Made by a program: the position numbers and the translations under genes | The notes under the pieces: generated by a model | What the model was told of the DNA's origin: nothing | Databases searched by the model: none | Seen by the model: only the letters and a program-made list of their open reading frames with translations | Assembly (NCBI GenBank): GCA_012512265.1 | Contig: JAAZEM010000059.1 | Location: 1-51,442, forward strand | Length of the DNA stretch: 51,442 bases | DNA from: Armatimonadota bacterium | GTDB lineage: Bacteria; Armatimonadota; JAAZEB01 | Direction: 5' to 3' | Shown: positions 9,125 to 17,516 of the stretch, piece by piece | Layout of the letters: the number at the start of each line of letters is the position of its first letter | Numbering within the stretch: the first letter of the stretch is position 1

Positions 9125-9634
9125 TACCGTGTCCAGAAACACACTTGGGGCCCTGAAGGGTCCGACAAGCCGCGAACTGGCATTTGTGCGACCTCTTCGA
9201 GTTCGTGGTTATCCTTTGCGGGAGCGGATACCCTGGGCTGAGTTGTGCGACCGCTTTGCAGCCGAAGCTGGGCTGCCCGCGGGGCTATGGGAGAAGAGGC
9301 CGGAGAAGTCCGGGCATTGGAGCCGGGATCTCTATGCCCCTGACCGGACTCCTTATCTCAGAAGCAATAGACCATGGAAGAGTCTTGCCTTCCGCGGAGT
9401 GTTCTGCTATCCTTGTGCAAGGATGGCCGCCAGGCGGAATCGGCGCGGCAGGACAGGCTGCGGGGCCTCCCCGTGATCACCTGGCAACAGGGAGCCAGCC
9501 GGAAAGTGGCACCGGAGTATCTAGATTCGGGAACCAGCGGGCCGCGCTTCCGTTCATATGAGTAGGGGGATCGGGCTGCGCACCGGGGGCGGATGCAGCG
9601 CCCGAGTAAAGTATGGTTCGTAATGGAGGATTTG
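9125..9634 (+). other. Gene-free stretch upstream of iscS
   Basis: About 640 bases separate the activase and iscS. I see no supportable gene: open frames here are short and lack family-like sequence. It holds the hairpin at 9103-9124 and a candidate iscS promoter at 9385-9413, which would leave a leader of about 215 bases. I looked for an Rrf2/IscR-type regulator gene and found none. Confidence 0.5.
9385..9413 (+). promoter_or_regulatory. Candidate sigma-70 promoter for iscS
   Basis: TTGCCT, a 17-base spacer, then TATCCT. It is the best match in the gap before iscS; unproven. Confidence 0.4.
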
Positions 9635-10825
9635 ATGCCGGAGAGGCAAGTCTATTTCGATAACAACGCCACCACCCCGCTTCACCCTGCGGTGAAGAAG
9701 ACGCTGGTGGAGGCGATGGATCTTTATGGAAATCCGTCCAGCCTTCATGCCGCGGGAAGGCTGGCCCGGAATGCGGTCGAGGAAGTGCGCGAGCGCGTCG
9801 CCGAGTTTATCGGCGCGACCCCCGACGAGGTGATCTTCGCCGGCAGTGGCTCGGAGGCGAACAACACCGTGCTGTCGATCCCCACGTGCCCTTCGAAGGG
9901 ATGCGACTGCGTGATGCACGAATCGACCGAGATCGTCACCTCGGTGATCGAGCATCCGTGCATCCTCGAGACGGCCAAGTGCCTGGGCGAGCGCGGGGTG
10001 AGCATCCGCTATATCGGCGTGGATCAGTACGGTCGCGTCGATCCGGAGGAGTTGCGCCGGTCGATAACCGAGCGCACCCGCCTCGTCTCGATCATGATGG
10101 CGAACAATGAGGTGGGCACGATCCAGGAGATCAAGAAGCTAGCGGCGATTGCCCACGAGCGTGGCGCGCTGTTCCACACGGATGCGGTGCAGGCGGTCGG
10201 CAAGGTGCCGGTGAACGTCCAGGAGCTCGGCGTCGATTTCCTCACGCTTTCGGGGCACAAGATTTACGGACCCAAGGGGGTAGGTGCGCTCTACATCCGC
10301 AAAGGGGCACCTTTCTGCCCGCTCATCCGCGGAGGGCATCAGGAGAAGGGACGCCGCGCCGGCACCGAGAACACGCTGGGGATTATCGGCCTGGGCAAGG
10401 CGATCGAGTTGCGCAAGGAGGAGATGGAGGAGGAAGAGAAGCGGCTGCGGGCCATGAAGGCGGCGCTGCGCCAGGGCATCGAGGAGAAGATTCCCGACGT
10501 GCACTTCAATGGCCACCCCACGGAGTCGCTTCCCGGCACGCTCAACGTCTCCTTCGATGGCGCGGAGGGCGAGGCGCTCCTTCTCTACCTCGATCTGGAG
10601 GGCATCGCCGTCTCGACGGGCTCCGCGTGCGCATCCGGCTCGCTGGAGCCTTCGCACGTGCTCCTCGCCATCGGGTGTCCTGTCGAGCGAGCGCACGGAT
10701 CGATTCGGATCAGCTTGGGCCGTGAGAATACGATGGCAGACGTCGAGCGCATGCTCGAGGTGTTGCCCAAAGTCGTCGAGCGGGTGCGGCGCATGTCCAC
10801 GGCCTATGGAAGGGAGGTCGCATGA
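9635..10825 (+). CDS. iscS: Cysteine desulfurase (IscS/NifS)
   Basis: A 396 aa pyridoxal-phosphate enzyme that takes sulfur from cysteine for iron-sulfur cluster assembly. The PLP lysine is Lys209 (SGHKIYGPKG), the cofactor-contacting His is in HTDAVQ, and the persulfide cysteine is Cys332 in STGSACASG, the long mobile loop of group I (IscS/NifS) enzymes. Between the usual SEANN and TSVIEH motifs there is a cysteine-rich segment (CPSKGCDC, residues 85-92) that standard IscS lacks. The start is the ATG with GGAGGA 4-5 bases upstream; another ATG four codons earlier overlaps that site and is less likely. The stop overlaps the start of the scaffold gene by ATGA. NifS and IscS cannot be separated by sequence alone. 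Confidence 0.95.
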   Translation: MPERQVYFDNNATTPLHPAVKKTLVEAMDLYGNPSSLHAAGRLARNAVEEVRERVAEFIGATPDEVIFAGSGSEANNTVLSIPTCPSKGCDCVMHESTEIVTSVIEHPCILETAKCLGERGVSIRYIGVDQYGRVDPEELRRSITERTRLVSIMMANNEVGTIQEIKKLAAIAHERGALFHTDAVQAVGKVPVNVQELGVDFLTLSGHKIYGPKGVGALYIRKGAPFCPLIRGGHQEKGRRAGTENTLGIIGLGKAIELRKEEMEEEEKRLRAMKAALRQGIEEKIPDVHFNGHPTESLPGTLNVSFDGAEGEALLLYLDLEGIAVSTGSACASGSLEPSHVLLAIGCPVERAHGSIRISLGRENTMADVERMLEVLPKVVERVRRMSTAYGREVA

Positions 10826-11439
10826 GCCGGATGAGCTGGGTCTACTCCGAGAAGGTGAAAGACCACTTCATGAATCCGCGGAACATCCTCGAGGACGAGG
10901 AGAGCTTCGAGGCGGATGGGCGCGGGGTGACCGGCAACGTGAAGTGTGGCGATGAGATGCTCGTCCTGATCAAGGTGGACAAGGAGCGCGGGATCATCAC
11001 CGATTGCCGCTGGAGGACGTATGGCTGCGCTAGCGCGATTGCCAGCACCTCCGTGCTCTCGGAGATGGTGAAGGGGATGCCCCTGGATGAGGCCTACAAG
11101 CTCGGCGCGAAGGATGTGAACCGCGCGCTCGGCGGCCTGCCGGAACACAAGGTCCACTGCTCCGTGCTGGGCGATAAGGCGCTGCGCGCAGCGATCAACG
11201 ATTACTACGCGCGCAACGGGATGCACGACAAGATCCGCCAGGAGGAGCAGCGCGTCGTCTGCCAGTGCATGGGCGTGACGGACCTTGAGATCGAGTCGGC
11301 CGTACTCGATGGGGCGCGCACGTACTACGAGGTTCAGGAGCGCACCAAGGTAGGCACCGTGTGTGGCGGGTGCGAGGATGAAGTGAAGCAGCTCATCGAG
11401 CTCTACACGAACAAGCACTTCGCCGAAGACGCCGCCTGA
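10822..11439 (+). CDS. Fe-S scaffold: IscU domain fused to BFD-like [2Fe-2S] domain (NifU without Nfu)
   Basis: A 205 aa scaffold on which iron-sulfur clusters are built. Residues 1-135 are IscU-like with the three cluster cysteines Cys42 (VKCGD), Cys69 (YGCASA) and Cys113 (HKVHCSV). Residues 144-190 form a BFD/NifU-central [2Fe-2S] domain: Cys147 and Cys149 (VCQCMG) with Cys181 and Cys184 (VCGGC). The C-terminal Nfu domain of classical NifU is absent, and the protein ends naturally soon after the BFD part. The ATG overlaps the iscS stop (ATGA), so translation is probably coupled. Asp44 next to Cys42 matches the conserved cluster-release Asp. A long perfect palindrome follows the gene. Confidence 0.93.
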   Translation: MSRMSWVYSEKVKDHFMNPRNILEDEESFEADGRGVTGNVKCGDEMLVLIKVDKERGIITDCRWRTYGCASAIASTSVLSEMVKGMPLDEAYKLGAKDVNRALGGLPEHKVHCSVLGDKALRAAINDYYARNGMHDKIRQEEQRVVCQCMGVTDLEIESAVLDGARTYYEVQERTKVGTVCGGCEDEVKQLIELYTNKHFAEDAA

Positions 11440-11555
11440 GCGATGCCGGCCAAACCGGCTGGCTAAGACCCCGGCCGTGGCGATATCTCCCGCTGATCTG
11501 TGGCGACGTGCAGCAGAATACCACTCGCTACGGTGATAGCACCGCGGGAAGGATT

Positions 11556-11587
11556 GGGAAGCCCCTCCGGTACCGGAGGGGCTTCCC
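11556..11587. terminator. Perfect palindromic hairpin between convergent genes
   Basis: A fully palindromic 32-base sequence: arm GGGAAGCCCCTCCGG, its exact complement after a central TA. It sits between the plus-strand Fe-S operon and the minus-strand PilZ gene, fitting a bidirectional terminator. No clear T-run on either side. Confidence 0.7.
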
Positions 11588-11591
11588 GGGC

Positions 11592-12301
11592 TTAACGTTC
11601 ATGGTGAGCTGCTCGCCGCAGGTCCGGCACTGAGCCCCGGGATCGGTCATTGGCCCGGCGCATCAGGACCTGGATATGGCGGGCGATCCTGTCCCACGCT
11701 TGCTCGCTCGCTGCGGTGAACCGTAGCCCCAGCGCCCAACCGGGTGTGTCATCTACGGTTGCCGCCAGCGTTCGCACCACCATCGCGGTGGCCTCCAGGG
11801 GGGCCACCCATCAGGTAACCCCAGGAGCAGATCCACCTGCCGGCCAGGTTCGAGATTCTTGCCGGCATCTCCCGCCAGGAAGAGTTGGATGCCGCTAACG
11901 CTTATATCGAGGGTATGACCGGAGCGCGATGGGCCCGGTTGCCCATGCCTCGTGGGCTCGATCACGGTAACGGGGATCCGCTCTTGTATGCGCGTGTGCT
12001 CGCGGCGCGGGCGCCACTCGAAGCGCGAGGGCCATTCCAGATCCAGACAGGCGGGGTTGCCGGCGTAAGAGGTCAGGATACGCGTGTCGAAGAACGCCAG
12101 ACCCCTATCATTCTGAGCGAGGAATGCCACGCGCTCGCCCACAGCAAAGGGCCTTTCGGAAACATCCACTGCGTGGATCTGCACGCGAAACCCCGCATCG
12201 TATGCAGAGCAAATGATGGCAGGAAGCGTTCTCCCTGCGTAGGCCAGGATCGCCCGGCAGCCGGGCACCAGCATACGAATCAGTTCGTGGCGGGCCTCCA
12301 T
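11592..12301 (-). pseudogene. PilZ-domain protein, reading frame broken by one base
   Basis: Two overlapping open frames together encode one PilZ protein, a family that binds cyclic di-GMP. The first frame (ATG at 12301, preceded by AAAGGA) gives a ~85-residue N-terminal YcgR-like part and then the PilZ signature: RIQER (the RxxxR site) and LDISVSGIQL (the DxSxxG site). It runs out of family sequence at LLLGLPDGWPP. The second frame resumes with LEATAMVVRT ... GWALGLRFTA, the expected last PilZ strands. The frame change falls in a run of six G (plus strand 11798-11803); one additional G restores a continuous ~235 aa protein. This may be a sequencing or assembly indel rather than a dead gene. 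Downstream of cyclic di-GMP the target cannot be told. Confidence 0.75.
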
Positions 12302-12654
12302 CGGTCCCGTCCTTTCACGCGATCGCGCGATAGATTACTTCCACACTCAGAGGCCTGTGGCAGGGCATCCTCTTCCTCATCATCCCGTCTCTGGCCTAAT
12401 AGACAGCATAATCGCAGGAAGCGGAACAGAATCCCAACTCCGAGTGCAAGCTGCCTTGAAGTTCGCGCTGTAGCGGCCGGTTCCTCCCCACCCGGGTCTT
12501 GAAGGGGCGGCGGATCAAGCAGGAGGCATCCGGGGTGGACACAGGGTTACTGGCAGAGAAAAACGTGCCCCCACCGCGACCGGCGCGGCGAGGGCGGACA
12601 GTTCGGTATCGACCCCTTTCTGAGCATTGGGGGCTCGCTCTCCGCTCGCTGGTC
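12302..12654. other. Gene-free stretch between PilZ gene and Rnk-like gene
   Basis: About 350 bases with no supported gene. Open frames here are extensions of neighbouring genes read out of frame. No clear promoter or terminator recognised. Confidence 0.4.
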
Positions 12655-13071
12655 TTACCTGCTGGCGACTCTCGATGCCTCCGGCTGGTAGAGGACCGCC
12701 TTGACGAGCAGCCGTCTCTTTCTCGATGGAACCTGCCACTCGAAGACGTCGCCCACCCGGTAGCCGAGCATCGCCATGCCGATGGGGGCCAACACCGAGA
12801 TTTTGCCCTGTGATGCATCCGCGTCTTCCGGGAAGACGAGCGTGCAGACCATCTCCTGGCCGGTATCCAGGTCTTCCAGCTGCACCTGCGAGTCCATGGT
12901 GATGACATCCGGAGGCACCTCCGCGGCGGTGACAACCCGGGCCCTATCGAGCTCGGCCGCGAGGGTCCGCAAGCCTTCGCTCGCGGGGGGATCCCGGCGC
13001 AGCATCTCAAGCAGGCGCGCCCGGTCTTCCTCGGTTACATAGATATCTCTTTGACCAGCCTTATCACTCAT
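12655..13071 (-). CDS. rnk: Rnk / GreA-GreB C-terminal family protein
   Basis: A 138 aa protein of the Rnk (regulator of nucleoside diphosphate kinase) type. A short N-terminal helical part (RDIYVTEEDRARLLEMLRR) is followed by a GreA/GreB C-terminal FKBP-like fold: the segments DSQVQLEDLDTG, LVFPEDAD, ISVLAPIGMAMLGYRVGDVFEW and the closing VPSRKRRLLVKAVLYQP are typical. It lacks the long N-terminal coiled coil of true GreA/GreB, so it would bind RNA polymerase without transcript-cleavage activity, as known for Rnk. Start chosen at the ATG with CAGGAGAG upstream (MSDKAGQRD). It is last of a three-gene minus-strand group with the zinc-ribbon and STAS genes. Confidence 0.8.
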   Translation of the reverse strand: MSDKAGQRDIYVTEEDRARLLEMLRRDPPASEGLRTLAAELDRARVVTAAEVPPDVITMDSQVQLEDLDTGQEMVCTLVFPEDADASQGKISVLAPIGMAMLGYRVGDVFEWQVPSRKRRLLVKAVLYQPEASRVASR

Positions 13072-13122
13072 CTCTTCTCTCCTGCCGGGTTGCGCCGTCA
13101 TCCGGCGCAGGGATCCCCAGCC

Positions 13123-13584
13123 TCACGTTCTGGTCAGAGCCTCGCGCAGCGCGGCCCACACCGCCGCGACTCCCGCTGCCAGGCGGGCCTTGCTGCTCTG
13201 AGACTCCTGACGATAGATTTCATTGCATGCGGGGCAGAGCCACCGCTGCGTCGCCCGCACACGCAATGCTCCGGCCGTCGCCCCGGGGTAGCGCCTCAGA
13301 AGCCAGACGGCACTCCGGTCCCCCAGGTAGACCCATCCGGTCGTCGTCACCTCCGTGTAGGTACCCACTCTGCCGCAGGTGGAACACCTGGCCCAGGGGG
13401 CATGTCGGATGCAGGCGACCGCTCCATTACCCAGGAGTTGCGGCGGATTCAGCGGTGCATCTACCATCTTACCGCATAGGGCGCACGTGAAGAGCCGGCG
13501 CGAGCCACACGAGGGGCATTGGAGCGCCTCTGGGCTCACGGCCGCTCCACAGATCTGACACCGCATCCTCGCGTCGCGCGGCAT
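13123..13584 (-). CDS. Zinc-ribbon protein, function unknown
   Basis: A protein of about 153 aa with at least four metal-type cysteine pairs: CQICG, CPSCG, CALCG, CSTCG and CPAC. The first two form an N-terminal zinc ribbon (residues 8-29); the CSTCG and CPAC pairs frame a hydrophobic middle (GWVYLGDRSAVWLLRRYPG). The C-terminus is a short Ala-rich helix. I cannot name a family. The ATG at the start gives MPRDARMRCQICG and lies 6 bases after the upstream STAS stop behind TTGAGG; the internal ATG six codons later is an alternative. The operon setting beside STAS and Rnk-like proteins suggests a regulatory role, which is inference. Confidence 0.7.
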   Translation of the reverse strand: MPRDARMRCQICGAAVSPEALQCPSCGSRRLFTCALCGKMVDAPLNPPQLLGNGAVACIRHAPWARCSTCGRVGTYTEVTTTGWVYLGDRSAVWLLRRYPGATAGALRVRATQRWLCPACNEIYRQESQSSKARLAAGVAAVWAALREALTRT

Positions 13585-13590
13585 CCTCAA

Positions 13591-13956
13591 TCAGCGAACT
13601 CCCGGAATGGAGCGGGCTCTCTCGCGCTCCACTCCCGCGATCTCCAACATCATGCGAACACGCGGGTCCGTGGCCTGGATCTCTAACTTGGAGCCTACGG
13701 CGACCCGCGCACGGGCGTCCAGCAGGTGACGAACCCCTACACTGTCGATTCGAGACACTTGCCGCAGGTCCACGATCACCCGGCAAGGCGCTTTCTCGAG
13801 CGCCTTGGTCAGCTCCTCACCGAAGCGAGGTGCCGTTTGGATATCGATTTCCCCCGCGCACTCCACCCGGCAGATGCCCTCCCCTTCGTCAAGCAGACGG
13901 ATTCTCAGGAGAGAGCTATCCGGGCGCTTTGCGGGTCTCTCCCTCTCGGACAGCAT
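13591..13956 (-). CDS. STAS-domain protein (anti-sigma factor antagonist-like)
   Basis: A 121 aa single STAS domain. The core pattern is present: beta strand ICRVECAGEIDIQTAPRF, the alpha/beta segment CRVIVDLRQVSRIDSVGVRHLLDA, and a closing segment ending at GVERE. The Ser in RIDSVGV is the usual phosphorylation site of SpoIIAA/RsbV proteins, which free a sigma factor by binding an anti-sigma kinase when unphosphorylated. No cognate kinase or sigma gene is adjacent. It heads a minus-strand set with the zinc-ribbon gene 6 bases away. A different STAS gene (45255-45617) and an RsbW-like gene (38030-38455) occur elsewhere in the window. Confidence 0.88.
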   Translation of the reverse strand: MLSERERPAKRPDSSLLRIRLLDEGEGICRVECAGEIDIQTAPRFGEELTKALEKAPCRVIVDLRQVSRIDSVGVRHLLDARARVAVGSKLEIQATDPRVRMMLEIAGVERERARSIPGVR

Positions 13957-14163
13957 CGATCAATCCTCTCTGCCGCCACCTGGGCATAGCTGTTTGAAGG
14001 CGCTCCCCTCATGGTAATCGCTGGTGAAGAGAGTGCCCGGGAAAAACGGAAAGGACCTGTGCCGCTCCTGCCAGGCAAGCCCCTGGTGGATCATGCAGGG
14101 GCAGTGCAACGATGAGAGTTGCCCGGGCCAGCGAGGCGGGCACAGTAGTGGGATGGCAGTGTG

Positions 14164-14610
14164 CTATCGCAACGGGCTGCCGATACCATTCCAGGCACTG
14201 TACTCGGCCCGGAGATGGGGAAGGGTGTGCTGCGGCCCAGACCGCGAATGGCAAGCATGGGAAATCGGCGTGCCGAGGCTACACCAGCGTGTGGCACGCC
14301 CGGCGCGAAGCAGGCAGATAGGTCGCGCCGCCCGCGAGTGCGATCGTGTGGCATGGACCGGACTATCCTGCCGGTCGCAGCAGGCCTCGGGGCCGCTATG
14401 GGACGGATGCTTAGAGAGTGTGGGACAGGGCTGCAGGCGTGGGGTGCCTGCAGCGATCAGGGCAGGGCGCATGCACCCGTAGACGGGAGCATGCGAGGAA
14501 AGGCCCACCGCCAAGAGGAGCGCCGCGAATGCCACCGGCAACCAGACGCGCCATCCAGCCGCTCTGCCACCGATACCTTGACCGGCCAACCTCGTCAGGA
14601 GCCTTCCCAT
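14164..14610 (-). CDS. Possible small secreted Cys/His-containing protein, leaderless
   Basis: A 148 aa open frame, uncertain as a gene. In its favour: a strong promoter (TTGACA, 17 bases, TAGCAT) whose expected transcription start falls on the ATG itself, and an N-terminus like a signal peptide (basic start, then WLPVAFAALLLAVGLSSHA). The region after it has spaced Cys and His (CMRP, CPTL, SHSGPEACC), recalling small secreted metal-binding proteins. Against it: the C-terminal half is Arg/Ser-rich like random high-GC translation, and I recognise no family. The true gene could be shorter or frameshifted. Confidence 0.35.
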   Translation of the reverse strand: MGRLLTRLAGQGIGGRAAGWRVWLPVAFAALLLAVGLSSHAPVYGCMRPALIAAGTPRLQPCPTLSKHPSHSGPEACCDRQDSPVHATRSHSRAARPICLLRAGRATRWCSLGTPISHACHSRSGPQHTLPHLRAEYSAWNGIGSPLR

Positions 14611-14616
14611 GGCCCT

Positions 14617-14645
14617 ATGCTACCATCCAAACCCGGGCCTGTCAA
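14617..14645 (-). promoter_or_regulatory. Strong sigma-70-type promoter, minus strand
   Basis: On the minus strand: TTGACA, 17-base spacer, TAGCAT. Expected start near 14610, the ATG of the small open frame. Confidence 0.6.
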
Positions 14646-14716
14646 TCCCGCCGAGGGGCAGGCTGAGATTCCGACACAAGGAATCCGAAGCCTCGGAGGC
14701 AGGGCGCAACCTGTCG

Positions 14717-14880
14717 CGCGGCGATAAATCACCGCGCTGCTTGCGAGCGAAGCCCTGCCGGGCTGGGTTGGGGATACTCCCAGATGTCTCAAAACGGCGG
14801 TGGCTGGGAGGAGAAGCCCCGAGGTGACTTTGCCGGAAAGCAGGGTGGAGCTTCGAGCTCCGCGCGTGCGCGCGGCCTTC
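14717..14880 (-). repeat. Dispersed intergenic repeat, copy 1
   Basis: Read on the minus strand this matches the segment at about 32599-32750. The best block (14717-14759) shares 41 of 43 bases with 32708-32750, around a hairpin GCGGT-GATTT-A(C/T)CGC. The adjoining block (GGAGCT-GAAGC ... GGGGCTTCTCCTCCCAG) is more diverged. The nature of the element is unknown. Confidence 0.65.
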
Positions 14881-15100
14881 TCCTTATGGCGGAACCCCAG
14901 AGGGGCAGATGCCTGATAGCGTCGCGCGAGCTTGCCCTTGTTATACGCAGATAGACACAGATGGATGAGGATTGGGGATATCACCGGAGCCACTCCTCAC
15001 CGTCCCGGTGCATCCCCTTATCCTTGGTATTGCCGCCGCCCGGCGGGGGAAAGATTCCCGACCCCAAATGGCGCGCACAACCCGGGATGGGTACACCCCG

Positions 15101-15140
15101 CCCATCCGTGTCCTTCATCCGTGGTATCGATGCCGACGGG
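15101..15140 (+). repeat. ATCCGTGG-type interspersed repeat, copy A
   Basis: Contains TTCATCCGTGGTATCGATGC preceded by CATCCGTGTC. Related copies are at 21861-21888, 32801-32830 and 50701-50740, all intergenic. Confidence 0.6.
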
Positions 15141-15219
15141 GAATCGGATGGCCGGGCATCGCGCGGGCGTAAACCGGCCCCGCGCGATGCGGAAGTGGGT
15201 GTGACGCTACCTCTCCCCG

Positions 15220-16578
15220 TCAGCCGGCTGGCGAGAGGAGCGTGCAGGTGAGTCCGGGGAAGTCGTCCGCAGTTTGGATCCGCTGAGAGGCCTGATCCAG
15301 AAGCTCCTGATGGGGCGTCTCGATCATGACGCGCAGGAGCGGCTCGGTGCCAGAGGGGCGGACCACGATGCGGCCTTCAGGCTCGACGAGGGCCTTGACC
15401 TCTTTCAGCGCCTGCCCAAGGGGCGAGCTGTCCTGCCACTCCAGTCCGGGGCGCAGGGGGATGTTGATCAGGAGCTGCGGGTACAGCTCCACCGGGGCGG
15501 CCAGCTCCGCCAGCGGCTTGCCGGCCTTCCGGACTGCGGTGAACACCTCCAGCGCGGTGAGGATGCCATCGCCCGTGTTCAGGCGGTCGCGGAAGATGAT
15601 ATGCCCCGATTGCTCGCCACCGAGTACGGCGCCCGTCTCGCACATGCGCGCGAAGACCTCGCGGTCGCCCACGCGGGTGCGCTCGAGGCGAATTCCCTGT
15701 GCAGCGAGGGCACGTTCGGCACCAAGGTTGGACATCACCGTGCCCACGACGAGATCGCCGGGAAGCTTGCCCTGGGCGCGGCGCTGCGTGCCGATGATGT
15801 AGAGCACGTGGTCGCCGTTGCGCACCTGGCCCTCATGGTCGACAAAGATCGCCCGGTCGGCATCGCCATCGAACGCCACACCGGCATCGGCGCCCTCGCG
15901 CAAGACGGTGCCGGCGAGCCACTCCGGATGGGTTGCCCCGCACCCGGCGTTGATATTGCGGCCATCGGGCTGGTGGCACAGCGGGATCACCTCGGCCCCC
16001 AGGCGAGCGAACAGCCCAGGCGCCAGGCGAGAGGCGGCCCCGTTGGCACAGTCGACGACGATGCGGAGCCCTGTCAGGTCGGCCCGGACCTCTTCTGCGA
16101 GGGCCTCCGTATAGCGCCGGCCGGCATCTTTCAACGGGCGGATCCACCCCGGGCGCGGGCGCTCCTGGTGAGCCAGCACTTCCGGATCGAGGAGAGCCTC
16201 TATCTGCTCCTCAACGGCGGGCACCAGCTTGGCGCCTTCCGCGGTGAAAAACTTGATTCCGTTGTCGGGGGCGGGATTGTGCGACGCGGAGATGACGCAG
16301 CCCGCGTCCGCTCCCAGGAGGTTCGTGAGGTAGGCCACGCCGGGGGAGGTCATCACGCCTGCCAGGCGCACGTTCCAACCGGCGCTAGCCAGGCCAGAGG
16401 CGACGGCGGCCTCCAGCATCGTCCCGGACTCGCGCGTGTCGCGCCCCAGGATGAGGATGCCGGGCTCGCCCTCGCCGAGAACGAAGCCCGCAGCGAGCCC
16501 GACGCGAACTGCCAGCTCGGGTGTCAGATCCACATTGGCTCGGCCACGCAGGCCATCGGTGCCGAAAAATCGCGTCAT
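15220..16578 (-). CDS. glmM: Phosphoglucosamine mutase
   Basis: A 452 aa enzyme converting glucosamine-6-phosphate to glucosamine-1-phosphate, on the route to UDP-N-acetylglucosamine for peptidoglycan. The N-terminus FGTDGLRG is the family hallmark. The phosphoserine is Ser99 in CVISASHNP; the metal-binding loop FDGDADR follows near 236, the sugar-binding loop GGEQSGHI near 319, and the phosphate-binding RPSGTEPLLRVM near the C-terminus. Length is normal. The ATG overlaps the stop of cdaR by ATGA, giving the classical cdaA-cdaR-glmM order in which GlmM is known to bind and restrain CdaA. The assignment is GlmM rather than a phosphomannomutase because of motif and context. Confidence 0.96.
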   Translation of the reverse strand: MTRFFGTDGLRGRANVDLTPELAVRVGLAAGFVLGEGEPGILILGRDTRESGTMLEAAVASGLASAGWNVRLAGVMTSPGVAYLTNLLGADAGCVISASHNPAPDNGIKFFTAEGAKLVPAVEEQIEALLDPEVLAHQERPRPGWIRPLKDAGRRYTEALAEEVRADLTGLRIVVDCANGAASRLAPGLFARLGAEVIPLCHQPDGRNINAGCGATHPEWLAGTVLREGADAGVAFDGDADRAIFVDHEGQVRNGDHVLYIIGTQRRAQGKLPGDLVVGTVMSNLGAERALAAQGIRLERTRVGDREVFARMCETGAVLGGEQSGHIIFRDRLNTGDGILTALEVFTAVRKAGKPLAELAAPVELYPQLLINIPLRPGLEWQDSSPLGQALKEVKALVEPEGRIVVRPSGTEPLLRVMIETPHQELLDQASQRIQTADDFPGLTCTLLSPAG

Positions 16579-17516
16579 GGAGTACCTACCGCTTCGTTCA
16601 CCAGGAAGACCTTCACCCGCGCGGCAGACGCGGAAACGGTCTCAATGCCCTCTGGCGGCGCCAGGCGAACGCGCCGGATGATGGGAGCGGTTGCTCCCGT
16701 GAGATCCACAGGTTCGGTGGACACCGCTTGCACACTCTCCAGGGCCTGGCTGCTCCCCGATACCGTGACAACCAACGGCTCCACGACCACCGTCGATATC
16801 CGGTACCCATTCGCCGGGCGCCCGGTCGTCTGGAGCACAATCGGTGCCACTTTGTAGCGCAGCAGTCGGGAGATGCGCACGTGGACCGAGACGAGGGATG
16901 GGCGGACATCGACATGCTCCACCACCTCATCTCGGCTGTCCAGAGCGCGCAGCGGCACATCGCGTTCAAGATCACCGGTGGCACCGCGCACGGGCACGCG
17001 CGCCTCCACTCGGGCCACCTGCTCCACGGCACTTCTGGCCCCCACGATGGTGATCGAGGCCGGATTGGCACTGGTCGATTCCCAGCGATAACCGGGAGCG
17101 ACACTCCCCTGGGGTACCACCTCGACCGGCAGCGTCCGCTCGACAATCGCCTCCAGGGTGACGGTTGCATACAGCTGCCCGGGCACCAGCATCAGCGGCT
17201 TGCGGAGGTTCACCTTCACCGGGAGCATATGCGGTCCGACGCCCTTGCCGGCGAGATCCACCGTCGCATCGAGTTCGGAGGCGCCGCCATCCGGGCGGTT
17301 GAGAAGCTCATCGATGGCGTGTTTGGGGCCCTGGATGCTCACGGAGATGACCGGCTGCGTGGTGATCTCCAGCCCGTCGGGCACATTCACGGCGCGCACC
17401 TGCACGCGTACGACGGCGGACGTAAGCGGCTTCTCATCCGTCCGCCCGTACATGAAGTAAAGCGCGAGCGCGCTTGCCAGGGCCAGAACTTTATACCTGA
17501 GATTATGCCGGATCAA
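16575..17516 (-). CDS. cdaR: YbbR-domain protein CdaR, regulator of c-di-AMP synthase
   Basis: A 313 aa membrane-anchored protein. Residues 8-23 form an N-terminal membrane anchor (KVLALASALALYFMYG), followed by a predicted extracytoplasmic region of repeated YbbR domains, each with a pattern like V-x-V-x-G-(P/A/S) (SIQGPKHAIDEL; TIVGARSAVEQV; TVSGSSQALESV), so three or four repeats. CdaR modulates CdaA in bacteria that carry this operon. The start overlaps the cdaA stop (ATGA) and its own stop overlaps the glmM start, so all three are translationally linked. Confidence 0.9.
   Translation of the reverse strand: MIRHNLRYKVLALASALALYFMYGRTDEKPLTSAVVRVQVRAVNVPDGLEITTQPVISVSIQGPKHAIDELLNRPDGGASELDATVDLAGKGVGPHMLPVKVNLRKPLMLVPGQLYATVTLEAIVERTLPVEVVPQGSVAPGYRWESTSANPASITIVGARSAVEQVARVEARVPVRGATGDLERDVPLRALDSRDEVVEHVDVRPSLVSVHVRISRLLRYKVAPIVLQTTGRPANGYRISTVVVEPLVVTVSGSSQALESVQAVSTEPVDLTGATAPIIRRVRLAPPEGIETVSASAARVKVFLVNEAVGTP

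Larger units (their letters stand above)
13957..15219. other. Mostly non-coding stretch with repeats
   Basis: A 1.26-kb region between the STAS gene and glmM. Apart from one candidate small gene on the minus strand (14164-14610) with a good promoter, I see no gene. The right half carries a dispersed repeat (14717-14880) also found near 32.5-32.75 kb, the phrase ACGCAGATAGACACAGATGG (about 14944-14963), and a copy of the ATCCGTGG repeat at 15101-15140. Confidence 0.5.

Noticed and set aside
14944-14963. Possible tRNA or other known RNA in the 14-15 kb gap
   Set aside because: No T-loop GGTTCGAATCC-type motif or cloverleaf was seen; the phrase here looks like part of an interspersed repeat.
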